From Paludibacteraceae bacterium (GTDB taxonomy: Bacteria > Bacteroidota > Bacteroidia > Bacteroidales > Paludibacteraceae): a stretch of 64,000 bases of DNA. The stretch covers positions 309,098 to 373,097 of the forward strand of contig JAEERP010000004.1 in assembly GCA_016285885.1 (NCBI GenBank), given 5' to 3'. The notes under the pieces are model-generated. The model had not been told where the DNA came from. It saw only the letters and a program-made list of their open reading frames with translations, and ran no database searches. Position 1 is the stretch's first letter, and each line of letters starts with the position of its first letter. This document shows, one piece after another, positions 43,183-52,216 of this stretch. Position numbers and translations under genes: made by a program.

Positions 43183-46100
43183 ATGATAGACAAAATCAGA
43201 AAAAGTTATTGGACAAAAGTTGTCTCGTCGTTGTTGCTGTTTCAATTGGTCTTTTCCCCATTCCAGGCATGGGCATTGACTGGTGGCCCGACGCAGCCTG
43301 AATTCACAACTTTCACCCCGTCGGGAGTTGACAATATGGTGGATTTGTTTACGGGTGATTTTAACTATAACATCCCGCTTTTGGATGTGGATGGTTACCC
43401 GATCAATATCAGTTATTCATCCGGCATCGGTGTGGAAGACCAAGCAAGTATGGTTGGCTTAGGCTGGACGTTGAATGCGGGTGGTATTATCAATCGTACC
43501 GTGCGCGGTATCCCTGATGATTTTAATGGGGCTGATAGTATTGAGACCACAACCAATATTAACCCTAATTGGACGGCAGGTGTCGGTATAGGGTTTAAAC
43601 CTGAGATGGCGGGATTGAAACTGTCACTTTCATTGAACAGTACAATCTCATATAATAACTATAACGGTATTGGCTTGGAGAACGGTGTCGGTTTGACGTT
43701 CAGTGCCAATAAGACAAATGATAGTAAAACTGCAGCTTTGGGCGCGAGCGTGGGTCTGCAGTTGTCTCAGAGCACGGAGAGCGGTTTGTCCCTGACGCCA
43801 CGCGTTACGCTATCTGGTCAGGTCGACAAGATTGCTAACGATCAGTCAACCACTTTTAAGGGTGGACTCACTGCGGGTGCCTCCATCAACTCCCGTAGCG
43901 GTCTTAGAGCTGTCTCTATAAGTTCTTCTTCTTCTGTCTCACAAGGCAAGCTCTTCTCTTTTGACGGTGGCCGTTCAACCTCTATTCCAATCGGGCCCCA
44001 CACCTATGTGCCTCAGTTGAAAAATGATATGACTTCTTATTCTGTGAAGGTGGAAGTCGGAACAGGCGCAGAGGTCTATTTGTTCTCTGGCCAGGCGTCG
44101 TTAAATGGTTTTTATACTAGACAATATCTCAAACACAATACGAAGGGCGCTCCTGCCTTTGGTTATCTCTATTCCGATTTGGGTAAGGAGAATCCTTATG
44201 CCATGCACGATTTCAACAGGGAGAAGGATCAACCCTATTCGGAGAATATCCCTGCTATCGCATTGGCTCAAATGACTTACGATATCTATACGGCTTCGGG
44301 TCAGGGCGTTTCTGGAATGTTCAGACCTTTCCGTGATGTCAGCTTGGTCTATGACCCAAAGGTTGAAAGCCATTCGGGTTCTGGCTCTTTTGGTTTGGAT
44401 ATAGGCGGTGGAAACATCACTAAGTTTGGTGTCAATGGTGCCGGTAAGGTTGACTATTCATATTCGGGTATGTGGACTGACGACAAAGCAAAAGCATTTG
44501 AACCTAACGTCTCTCTACATGAATCAAAACAAAATTCGTTATATGAAAAGGTTTATTTTAAGAATGCGGGAGACTTCGCTGTGTATGATAACGCCTATTA
44601 TGACGAGATGTATGGCGTTGACCCTGTTTGCTTTGAACTTGTTGATGGGAAGGAAAACGCTAAACCAGGAAATAATTATTGGACCTCAGGAAAAAATAGT
44701 AAAGTAAAAGTGAAAACTATCAAGCGTGAGGATCGCGCTAAGCGAAATACTACGATGACTTATTTGACTGCAGAGGAGGCTTCCGTTTCTGGCTTGAATA
44801 AGAGAATGCCATTTTATGTTATGACTACTAATGGCTCGTATGACTATAAAACCTCACAGAGTAGGTATGGTTGCGAAGGTCGTAAGAAACATCACATTTC
44901 AGAGATCACGGTGACTCGCCCTGATGGTACGCGCTATGTGTATGGCGACCAAATCTATAATTTCGTTCAAAAAGAGGTGACGTTTAATGTGAAAGTGGGT
45001 AATAATGGTAGTACTGTTAGTGCTAATGGGGCTTTAGTTAGTTACACTGATGATGATGCTTCAACTAATAACAAGAAAGGTAAAGATCATTATTATAATT
45101 GTAATAAAATGCCTCCTTATGCCAGTGGCTATCAATTGACCGCCACACTCTCTCCTGATTATGTGGATGTTACAGGTGATGGCCCTACCCCTGACGATTT
45201 GGGCTCGTACGTAAAGGTCAATTATGCTAGGTTGTATGGTATGGGTGACCCATATAGGTGGAGAAATCCGTACGATAATACTAAAGCTAACTATCAGAAC
45301 GCATATAAAAGTTCTACAGATGATGATAAGGCGACTTACCTCTATGGTGAAAAGGAGATTAAATACATCCACTCGATTGAGTCTAAAAATCATGTGGCGA
45401 TGTTCTTCTATTCGCCAAGGAAAGATGCGTATGAGGCTAAGGGAGAGAAGAAGAACAGTGGGAAAACCCAGAGACCTTTGATGAAGTTGGATTCGATCTC
45501 TTTGTATGTAAACAATGATGAATTCAAATCTGCGTTAGTAAACAATACTATTGGTACTTTGGTCCCTATCCAAACAGTTCTGTTCGGCTATGATTATTCT
45601 TTGTGCAAGGGTAATCCGGCATATATATCGACTGGTGATACAGAAACAGGTAAACTGACTTTAAAGACTATCAAGTTTAAATATGCCGGTTCTGAAAAGG
45701 CTAAAAAAAGTTATTACGCGTTTACTTACAATGAGAACTCAAATCCTAATTACAAGGATCATGCGATGGATCGTTGGGGATCGTATACGGATAATGTGGA
45801 CATCGATAATCCGTATCTACCACAGGATGCGAATGGTATATTGAAATTGGATGAGAATGTCGCAGCTTGGACCCTTTCTGAAATTGAGCTGCCGACTGGT
45901 GGCAAGATTAACGTGGAGTATGAGTCTGACGACTATGCCTTCGTCCAGAATAAACGCGCCACTCAGATGGTTAAGATAGAAGGTTTTGTGGAGAATCCAA
46001 GTGATTCTCAGGGAGGATCGAAAATGAAGGGAAAAAAATATGTTCTTGTTAAGACGGATGTTGCTGATAAGGATGAATTTTGTCGCAGATATTTGGATGT

Positions 46101-48612
46101 TAGCAGTGCTAATATATTACAAACGCAACCTGCTAGGATTTTCTTCAAATTCTTTACCTGTCTGACGAAAGATAGTAATAAAGAGTATGTTTCTGGATAT
46201 GCCGATGTCAATGGCGTTGAGATTCGAAATGGCAATGCCCTACTTTCTTTTGTGTCGGCGGAGATTGATAACGTTAGTGGAGGCGTTCTTCCGATGCAAA
46301 AGGCGGCTATACAATTCCTTCGCCTCAATAAGCTCGATTATTATTTGCAAGGTGACAACTTCGATGATAGTAACGAGGTTGTGGCACTATTGCGCAAGTT
46401 GGTCGGCAATGCGAAGGAGTTGGCCACTGCCCTTTCTGGAGGTCTTGAAAGTGGCATTTATAATGATGGTTATTGTAATGAAGTTGATAAAAATAAATCG
46501 TATTTAAGATTGTGCAACCCTAATTATTGCCAAAAAGGTGGTGGTCTGCGTGTGAAAAAGATTGCCATCAGTGACCAGTGGGGTGATATGAAAAACGGTT
46601 TGTTGGGCGCCTCTCACGACGATGAGACCTTTGAATACGGACAGACCTATTCCTATACGAAGATTGCCGATGGCACTGATCCTAACATCGAAAAAGGTAC
46701 AGAAATCAGTAGTGGTGTGGCTGCGTATGAGCCGATGAATGGTATCGAGGAATGTGCACTGCGAGATGCGGACATATACAATGAGAAGGTCCGTTTCGCT
46801 CCAGATAATCAATATATGCTTGAGAAACCATATGGTGAGTCTTATATGCCTGCGCCTACGGTCGGATATAGCCAGGTGACGGTTACTCCGTTGAAGTACG
46901 AGGGTGTGTCTCGGACCGCGACGGGTCGTGTTGTCAATGAGTTTTACACCGCAAAGGATTTCCCTCCTCGCATTTCGGCGATCACAAAGCAAGTCGTTCC
47001 ATATGAATCTCCTACTGTGTTGGGCCTTCTGACTCAGAGCTATGACAGAAGGGTGGCTATTAGTCAGAGTTTTGCGGTTGAGCTAAACGATATGCATGGC
47101 AAACAAAAGGCGCAGAAGGTTTATCCGGAGAGCAGCGATGTGCCGATCTCATCCGTGGAGTATTTCTATAAAGTGGATAATTCCAATTCGCTGTTGAATG
47201 AAATCACTTCTATCAAGAAGGATGGTTCGGTGGTGAAAAAAGCGAAGGCCGGTATGGAGATCGATATGGTCTTCGATGAGAGGGAGAGTGTCTCTTCTTC
47301 CCATGAGTTGTCTGTCCCGGTCGATGTGGATATGTGTATGGCGTTTATATTCCCATTGATTGTGCCTTCGGCTTGGCCGTCTGTCTCTTCTGAATATACT
47401 CGCTATCGTTCAATCGCTTGCACGAAGGTCATCTCTCGTTACGGTATATTGGACAAGGTGGTTTCGAAGGATTTGGGATCACGTGTGGAGACGAGCAACA
47501 TGGCATGGGATGACGAGACGGGTGAAGTGTTGCTTACCCGTACGGTGAATGAATTCAATGATTCCATCTATTCATTCCATATCCCTTCCCACTGGGTGGA
47601 GTCTGGTATGGCTCCTGCTTATAAGAATGTGGCATATGAGGCTTCGGAAGTTGATTTCAACAATTGTGAGAATGTTAACTTTTTCCATGTGGGGGATGAG
47701 TTGATCTTGGGTAAACGTTCTCCTCTTGGCTTTATCTTTTCCTTAGGACAATTCTCTTGGTATGGATCGGGTTATCATGATCCGGCTCCGAATAAATTCC
47801 CGAGAAAGGTATGGGTTAAGTCTGTTGATGTCGCTAATAAAAAATTGGAGGTGGTTGATGAATATGGAAACACATCTTTCTCTGGTATATATGATTTGAA
47901 GGTGCTTCGTTCCGGTCACCGCAACCAGCAAAGTATTCCTGTCGAGTCTCTGACGCTTATGACGAACCCGATTAAGAACGGAAAACTCGAGTTCAAGGAT
48001 GTCTTGTCCGCTGAGGCGGTAGAATATGACTCCGATTGGACTGAGGCGTTGTGTGAACAGAAGATGGGTGAGGAGGGTGCATCCGCTACGAATCCATTCT
48101 TGACAGGTGAGTTGGGTAATTATAGGGTGAAACGTTCGTGGGTTTACCAAACACCTCGTACACAATCCGATCTGAATAGGAATACGAATATTCGTCGTGA
48201 TGGAACCTTCGAGAATTTCTCCTCGTTCTATCAAAACAATGACAATAGTATTCTGAAGGATTGGGGAAAGGTTGATCAGGGTTGGATTTTCTCTACTGAG
48301 GTCACTAAGTATAGCCCTTATGGCTTTGAATTGGAGAACCGTGATGCCTTGGATAGATATTCCTCTGCGGCGTATGGCTACAACTTCACATTGCCGGTTG
48401 CGGTCACTTCCAATTCCCGCTATACGCAGATGGGTGTGGACAACTTTGAGGATGTCGAGTTGAATGGTTCGGAATACGTGCCTCATTTCTCTTTCGGGGA
48501 CGAGGAGCAGAATGTGTCCGAAAGTTATTCCCACACGGGTAAGTATAGTATTAATGTGAAAGCTAACTCCCAGTTGTCCAAAGAGTTCCTCTTGGTGCCA
48601 TGCGCTAAGTAG
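43183..48612 (+). CDS. SpvB/TcB-like shell protein of the RHS locus
   Basis: 1809 residues with signal peptide (SLLLFQLVFSPFQAWA). The start of the mature protein, GPTQPEFTTFTPSGVDNMVDLFTGDFNYNIPLLDV and then YPINISYSSGIGVEDQASMVGLGWTLNAGGIINR, seen as DLFTGDFNYNIPL and SMVGLGWTLNAGG, is the typical opening of large Bacteroidetes RHS-associated proteins related to SpvB/TcaC, the shell subunit of Tc toxins. The body is beta-rich with YD-like segments. It lacks the usual C-terminal tail (YVYDP..LRLxAELDE..YATFYEYDEEG); that piece is found on the gene at 49286-51379. It lies 25 bp after the surface-protein gene and is part of the same run. Confidence 0.82.
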   Translation: MIDKIRKSYWTKVVSSLLLFQLVFSPFQAWALTGGPTQPEFTTFTPSGVDNMVDLFTGDFNYNIPLLDVDGYPINISYSSGIGVEDQASMVGLGWTLNAGGIINRTVRGIPDDFNGADSIETTTNINPNWTAGVGIGFKPEMAGLKLSLSLNSTISYNNYNGIGLENGVGLTFSANKTNDSKTAALGASVGLQLSQSTESGLSLTPRVTLSGQVDKIANDQSTTFKGGLTAGASINSRSGLRAVSISSSSSVSQGKLFSFDGGRSTSIPIGPHTYVPQLKNDMTSYSVKVEVGTGAEVYLFSGQASLNGFYTRQYLKHNTKGAPAFGYLYSDLGKENPYAMHDFNREKDQPYSENIPAIALAQMTYDIYTASGQGVSGMFRPFRDVSLVYDPKVESHSGSGSFGLDIGGGNITKFGVNGAGKVDYSYSGMWTDDKAKAFEPNVSLHESKQNSLYEKVYFKNAGDFAVYDNAYYDEMYGVDPVCFELVDGKENAKPGNNYWTSGKNSKVKVKTIKREDRAKRNTTMTYLTAEEASVSGLNKRMPFYVMTTNGSYDYKTSQSRYGCEGRKKHHISEITVTRPDGTRYVYGDQIYNFVQKEVTFNVKVGNNGSTVSANGALVSYTDDDASTNNKKGKDHYYNCNKMPPYASGYQLTATLSPDYVDVTGDGPTPDDLGSYVKVNYARLYGMGDPYRWRNPYDNTKANYQNAYKSSTDDDKATYLYGEKEIKYIHSIESKNHVAMFFYSPRKDAYEAKGEKKNSGKTQRPLMKLDSISLYVNNDEFKSALVNNTIGTLVPIQTVLFGYDYSLCKGNPAYISTGDTETGKLTLKTIKFKYAGSEKAKKSYYAFTYNENSNPNYKDHAMDRWGSYTDNVDIDNPYLPQDANGILKLDENVAAWTLSEIELPTGGKINVEYESDDYAFVQNKRATQMVKIEGFVENPSDSQGGSKMKGKKYVLVKTDVADKDEFCRRYLDVSSANILQTQPARIFFKFFTCLTKDSNKEYVSGYADVNGVEIRNGNALLSFVSAEIDNVSGGVLPMQKAAIQFLRLNKLDYYLQGDNFDDSNEVVALLRKLVGNAKELATALSGGLESGIYNDGYCNEVDKNKSYLRLCNPNYCQKGGGLRVKKIAISDQWGDMKNGLLGASHDDETFEYGQTYSYTKIADGTDPNIEKGTEISSGVAAYEPMNGIEECALRDADIYNEKVRFAPDNQYMLEKPYGESYMPAPTVGYSQVTVTPLKYEGVSRTATGRVVNEFYTAKDFPPRISAITKQVVPYESPTVLGLLTQSYDRRVAISQSFAVELNDMHGKQKAQKVYPESSDVPISSVEYFYKVDNSNSLLNEITSIKKDGSVVKKAKAGMEIDMVFDERESVSSSHELSVPVDVDMCMAFIFPLIVPSAWPSVSSEYTRYRSIACTKVISRYGILDKVVSKDLGSRVETSNMAWDDETGEVLLTRTVNEFNDSIYSFHIPSHWVESGMAPAYKNVAYEASEVDFNNCENVNFFHVGDELILGKRSPLGFIFSLGQFSWYGSGYHDPAPNKFPRKVWVKSVDVANKKLEVVDEYGNTSFSGIYDLKVLRSGHRNQQSIPVESLTLMTNPIKNGKLEFKDVLSAEAVEYDSDWTEALCEQKMGEEGASATNPFLTGELGNYRVKRSWVYQTPRTQSDLNRNTNIRRDGTFENFSSFYQNNDNSILKDWGKVDQGWIFSTEVTKYSPYGFELENRDALDRYSSAAYGYNFTLPVAVTSNSRYTQMGVDNFEDVELNGSEYVPHFSFGDEEQNVSESYSHTGKYSINVKANSQLSKEFLLVPCAK

Positions 48613-48661
48613 AAATGCTTGCTTGGGATAATCAATATGTTAAATCGTAAAAAATAAGAAT

Positions 48662-49273
48662 ATGAAAAATTTGAAAGTGTTTCTAATCATGGGCATGATG
48701 CTCCTAGTGGGGGGTACTTGCTTCTCCCAACAACAAGAGGATTACAAAAAGGATTCTATATGGGGAATCTCAGTCGATACGACAGAGACGGATCTGCTGC
48801 TTCATTTTAATTTTTCGTCGGAGCCGTTTGAGGAGAATCGTGTTAGATCTATTTATTTTCGATTCTATGTGAATATTGAGTCGGGTGTGACCCAGAGCGC
48901 CGTTATTGATTTGTGGCTCAATAATACTCCAATTGGTTTCTCCTCGAAATATGCCCAATTAGTTTCTCTTGAAAAAAGGGGAGAATACTATGAGATATCG
49001 TTGAAGCTTAACAAAGTATATTATGGGCCAACAGAAGCTCCATGGAATATTATGTACATTTTATTTGGAGATTACTATGTTGGTTATTCGTTTGCACCTG
49101 ATCTTTCCTCCCTTCATGACTTTAAGTCGGAGGAAAGTGATCCTTATCTCCATAGATATATCTCGATGGCGGGACAATCATTGAAGGAGCCTCCTCATGG
49201 GGAATATTACGTGGATTGTATGTTCCTGCCAAATAGCCGTATGATTGATTGTAAAAAATGCTTTTCTCGATAA
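48662..49273 (+). CDS. Small secreted protein of unknown function in the RHS locus
   Basis: 203 residues; signal peptide FLIMGMMLLVGGTCFSQ. The mature part is beta-rich (DLLLHFNFSSEPF, IYFRFYVNIESG, AVIDLWLNNTPIGF) and contains a final cysteine pair (DCKKCF). I do not recognise a family. It lies between the shell protein and the nidogen-domain protein, with gaps of 49 and 12 bp, so it is co-transcribed with them and probably part of the assembly. Confidence 0.65.
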   Translation: MKNLKVFLIMGMMLLVGGTCFSQQQEDYKKDSIWGISVDTTETDLLLHFNFSSEPFEENRVRSIYFRFYVNIESGVTQSAVIDLWLNNTPIGFSSKYAQLVSLEKRGEYYEISLKLNKVYYGPTEAPWNIMYILFGDYYVGYSFAPDLSSLHDFKSEESDPYLHRYISMAGQSLKEPPHGEYYVDCMFLPNSRMIDCKKCFSR

Positions 49274-49285
49274 TTGTAAAAAAAA

Positions 49286-51379
49286 ATGAAGAGAGGATTT
49301 CTGAAAATATTTTTGGCAATGATTTGCCTACTGAGTTCGGTGGGATTGTTCGCTTTGGGTGATCCTATTTGTATATGCGGATCAGTGCCGGATTCTCCGG
49401 ATGCTGACACTTCATATATTCGTGTAACAAATTATAATTATCGTGTGGGAGGTGGAACAGCTACTGGAGATGATGGCGCAAGTGTTAGAGCCATACGTCT
49501 GCCGTTTAAGTTTTATCTGTTCGGACATCGTATTGATTCGTTTTATGTGAATATTAATGGCTCAATTTCGGACATACAAGTGGGGCAATTCCATACTACG
49601 GATTTTGCCAACTATGATGAGAAAACAAGGGATGTCCCTCCTGTTCCGTCTAAATTCATGATCGCACCTTATTGGTCTGATATTCATATAAGTAATATAA
49701 AGCCCAATACAGGTGGTAAACATGAATGTGGAGATATTTATTATAAATATTTGGTCAAAAATGTGAACGACACCGTGGGTATAAAGATACTTTGGCATGA
49801 GGTTGGCTTTTATTACTATAGTGGTAGTTACAATAATAGTAGTTCTTGCGAATTTTCTGATGATATAAATCGGAAAACCACGTTTGAACTTATTCTGACA
49901 AATGGGGATGGTTCTTTTTTGCCCATGGGAAAAAATATTGCTTTTTGTTATAAAAAAATAGGTTTTGCCATTGGTTCTCAGTCGGAAAATACAGGTCTCC
50001 CAGGCGAAGGATCTTCATATAAAACTGAATTCGGCTATCGACACGATGGTACTCCGGCCACTGTTGGAATTGTTTATAAAGAGGGTGAAAGGCCGCTTTA
50101 TTTTCAAGTGGGTCGATTTGATAGACCTGGTAATTCTATCGGAAGTCGAAGAGAAGATAATTTCCAAGTCAAGTATGCCATTGGTCAAGATGGGGGGAAA
50201 ACAGAATACAGTGGCATTGATTGGCTATTGGAACAGTCGGGGAATTGTGCGTTGGTATATGGCCTTGATAGTTTATATACATTGGATGCTAAGAATGTTT
50301 GTAATGGCAATGGCACCTATACTGTCACTGCTTTTGGCCCGAGTTTACCGGAAGAAGTTGATATAAATGAAGACGAGCCATTAGATTTTCCTTTTGATGT
50401 GAAAAAATATACGGTTAAGATTGATGGTGTCGAATCTTACGATATTCCTTTTGAGAATATTTATTCACATAATTTTTTTCAATATGAATTTGAACTTCCA
50501 ACTGACGGAGAATCCCATACTGTGTCTCTTTGGTGGGGGAATGAACTTCTTTGCGAAAAAAATTTTCAATCTCCCCAATGCGGTTGTGGAGAGGGTTCCT
50601 CTTTGGAGATTGATGGAATCACTGTAGATCAATCGATCACTGTGTGTCAGGGCCTTCCGATTCATATCAAACATAAGTCTAGAAGAGGCTTGGTCAATCC
50701 TCGGTATGTGTGGAGTTTCAATGATATGGTAATTGGTCAGGGTGGCGAAATGTCTAGTAGGATTGAGAGCTTTACAGCGCCGAGGTCTGGACGTCTTGCT
50801 GTCAACATTGAATCTGATGATTGCAAGGAGAGCGTGAATATGGAGGTTAATCTCAATGTGAATCTCTGCAACCCGGATGAATGTAATGAATGTCCTTCTC
50901 TTTTCGCTCCTCAGGCGGGTGAGAAGTATTTCGTTAGCGGATGGGTGAAAGACGAAAACCAGGTTGGGGTGGACTCCTTCGAAAACGTCTACCTCCAGGT
51001 TGCCTTCAAACTTATGGGCGATGATAATCTACAAAAGATAAATTGCTATCCGGAAGGGAATATCATAGACGGGTGGCAACGTATCAGCGGTAGCTTCACT
51101 ATCCCTGCACGTGCTGAAAATATGAGCATCAACTTGAAGAACGATACTAGTTCCAACGAGGTCTACTTCGACGATATCCGATTCCATCCGTTCAATGCGT
51201 CCATGAAGAGTTATGTCTATGATCCGAAAACGTTGCGGCTTGCGGCCGAACTGGATGAAGAGAATTACGCGACTTTCTATGAGTACGACGAAGAGGGTGC
51301 GTTGGTGCGTATCAAGAAAGAAACCGAGCGGGGTGTAATGACCATCCGTGAGGCTAGACAGTCAAAACCAAAAAAATAG
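49286..51379 (+). CDS. Nidogen-domain protein carrying the C-terminal tail of an RHS shell protein
   Basis: 697 residues with signal peptide (FLAMICLLSSVGLFA). Residues about 60-260 look like a nidogen-type extracellular domain (FYVNINGSISD, MIAPYWSDIHI, IKILWHEVGFY, TTFELILTNGDG, FGYRHDGTPATVG). After an Ig-like part comes a carbohydrate-binding-like segment (EKYFVSGWVKDE ... NEVYFDDIRFHPF). It ends in SYVYDPKTLRLAAELDEEN and YATFYEYDEEGALVRIKKE. That last tail is normally the end of the SpvB/TcB-like shell protein, which here lacks it. The gene probably arose by splitting of, and domain insertion into, one ancestral gene. Low-GC codon use in its middle. Confidence 0.78.
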   Translation: MKRGFLKIFLAMICLLSSVGLFALGDPICICGSVPDSPDADTSYIRVTNYNYRVGGGTATGDDGASVRAIRLPFKFYLFGHRIDSFYVNINGSISDIQVGQFHTTDFANYDEKTRDVPPVPSKFMIAPYWSDIHISNIKPNTGGKHECGDIYYKYLVKNVNDTVGIKILWHEVGFYYYSGSYNNSSSCEFSDDINRKTTFELILTNGDGSFLPMGKNIAFCYKKIGFAIGSQSENTGLPGEGSSYKTEFGYRHDGTPATVGIVYKEGERPLYFQVGRFDRPGNSIGSRREDNFQVKYAIGQDGGKTEYSGIDWLLEQSGNCALVYGLDSLYTLDAKNVCNGNGTYTVTAFGPSLPEEVDINEDEPLDFPFDVKKYTVKIDGVESYDIPFENIYSHNFFQYEFELPTDGESHTVSLWWGNELLCEKNFQSPQCGCGEGSSLEIDGITVDQSITVCQGLPIHIKHKSRRGLVNPRYVWSFNDMVIGQGGEMSSRIESFTAPRSGRLAVNIESDDCKESVNMEVNLNVNLCNPDECNECPSLFAPQAGEKYFVSGWVKDENQVGVDSFENVYLQVAFKLMGDDNLQKINCYPEGNIIDGWQRISGSFTIPARAENMSINLKNDTSSNEVYFDDIRFHPFNASMKSYVYDPKTLRLAAELDEENYATFYEYDEEGALVRIKKETERGVMTIREARQSKPKK

Positions 51380-51449
51380 TGACGATTCGGTCGGAAACGA
51401 TTTGTTATAACATCTTTTTCTGGCTTTTATTAAAAACGAAAGAATAACA

Positions 51450-52178
51450 ATGGTTAGAATATTATTGTTTTTGTTCCTTTTCTGCTCATCCGTGTTCCAA
51501 GCCTTGTCTCAAGACTTGGAGAAGACTCTCGCTAAAACGGTGAAGTTCTATGATAAAGAGCGATATGAAATGGATATACAGCATCTCCTCTATTCCCTTG
51601 ATGGGGGAAAACTGTATGAACAGCAAGATATTGTCATCCTAAAAGATGGGGATAATTATTATGCGAGTTCATATGGAATCGAGAAGATCAAGAACTCCAA
51701 CTATCAGGTGATCGTGAATCATCAGACTCGTTTGATCTTCATCTCCTCGCTGAAAGGTCAGATGTCGGACGAGGATAAGAAGCAACAGCGGGAGATCCAG
51801 TCAGACTTGCGGCAACTCTTCTCTGTGATGCAGGATATGTCCTACGATAAACAGAATAATATTCAATACCTGGGCATTCAAGGTAATAACCAAGTTTATC
51901 ATGCCACTTTCCGTGATGGTGTCTACGAGGGTGCGGATTTCTATTTCGATAAGGAAACTGGACAAGTGAAGCGGAGTGTGTATTTCACCCGTGATGCGTT
52001 GGAGGTCCAACCCGGAGTTAGAGAGAAAGCGAAACTTGTTATCCTTCCTAAAAAATTTAAAACCAAAGGGAGCATAGACAAGAAAAGATTCAGTACAGAT
52101 GCCATTTTCCGCATCGGGAGTGACAAACAAATTGTTTTGACCGATCAGTATAAGGGATATACACCAATCGTTGAGTAG
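51450..52178 (+). CDS. Secreted protein of unknown function, possibly LolA-like
   Basis: 242 residues; signal peptide LLFLFLFCSSVFQALSQ. It has a repeating beta-strand pattern (YEMDIQHLLYSLDGGKLYEQQDIVILKDGDNYYASSYG, seen as QDIVILKDGDNYYASS; VNHQTRLIFISSL; ADFYFDKETGQVKRSVYF) reminiscent of the LolA/LolB half-barrel fold. That is a resemblance only. Small proteins of this type are often found between the two big genes of Bacteroidetes RHS loci, so a chaperone or assembly role is inferred. Gap of 70 bp before and 38 bp after. Confidence 0.6.
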   Translation: MVRILLFLFLFCSSVFQALSQDLEKTLAKTVKFYDKERYEMDIQHLLYSLDGGKLYEQQDIVILKDGDNYYASSYGIEKIKNSNYQVIVNHQTRLIFISSLKGQMSDEDKKQQREIQSDLRQLFSVMQDMSYDKQNNIQYLGIQGNNQVYHATFRDGVYEGADFYFDKETGQVKRSVYFTRDALEVQPGVREKAKLVILPKKFKTKGSIDKKRFSTDAIFRIGSDKQIVLTDQYKGYTPIVE

Positions 52179-52216
52179 TTGATTTAGAAGAATTTAATAA
52201 AGAATAATATCATATA

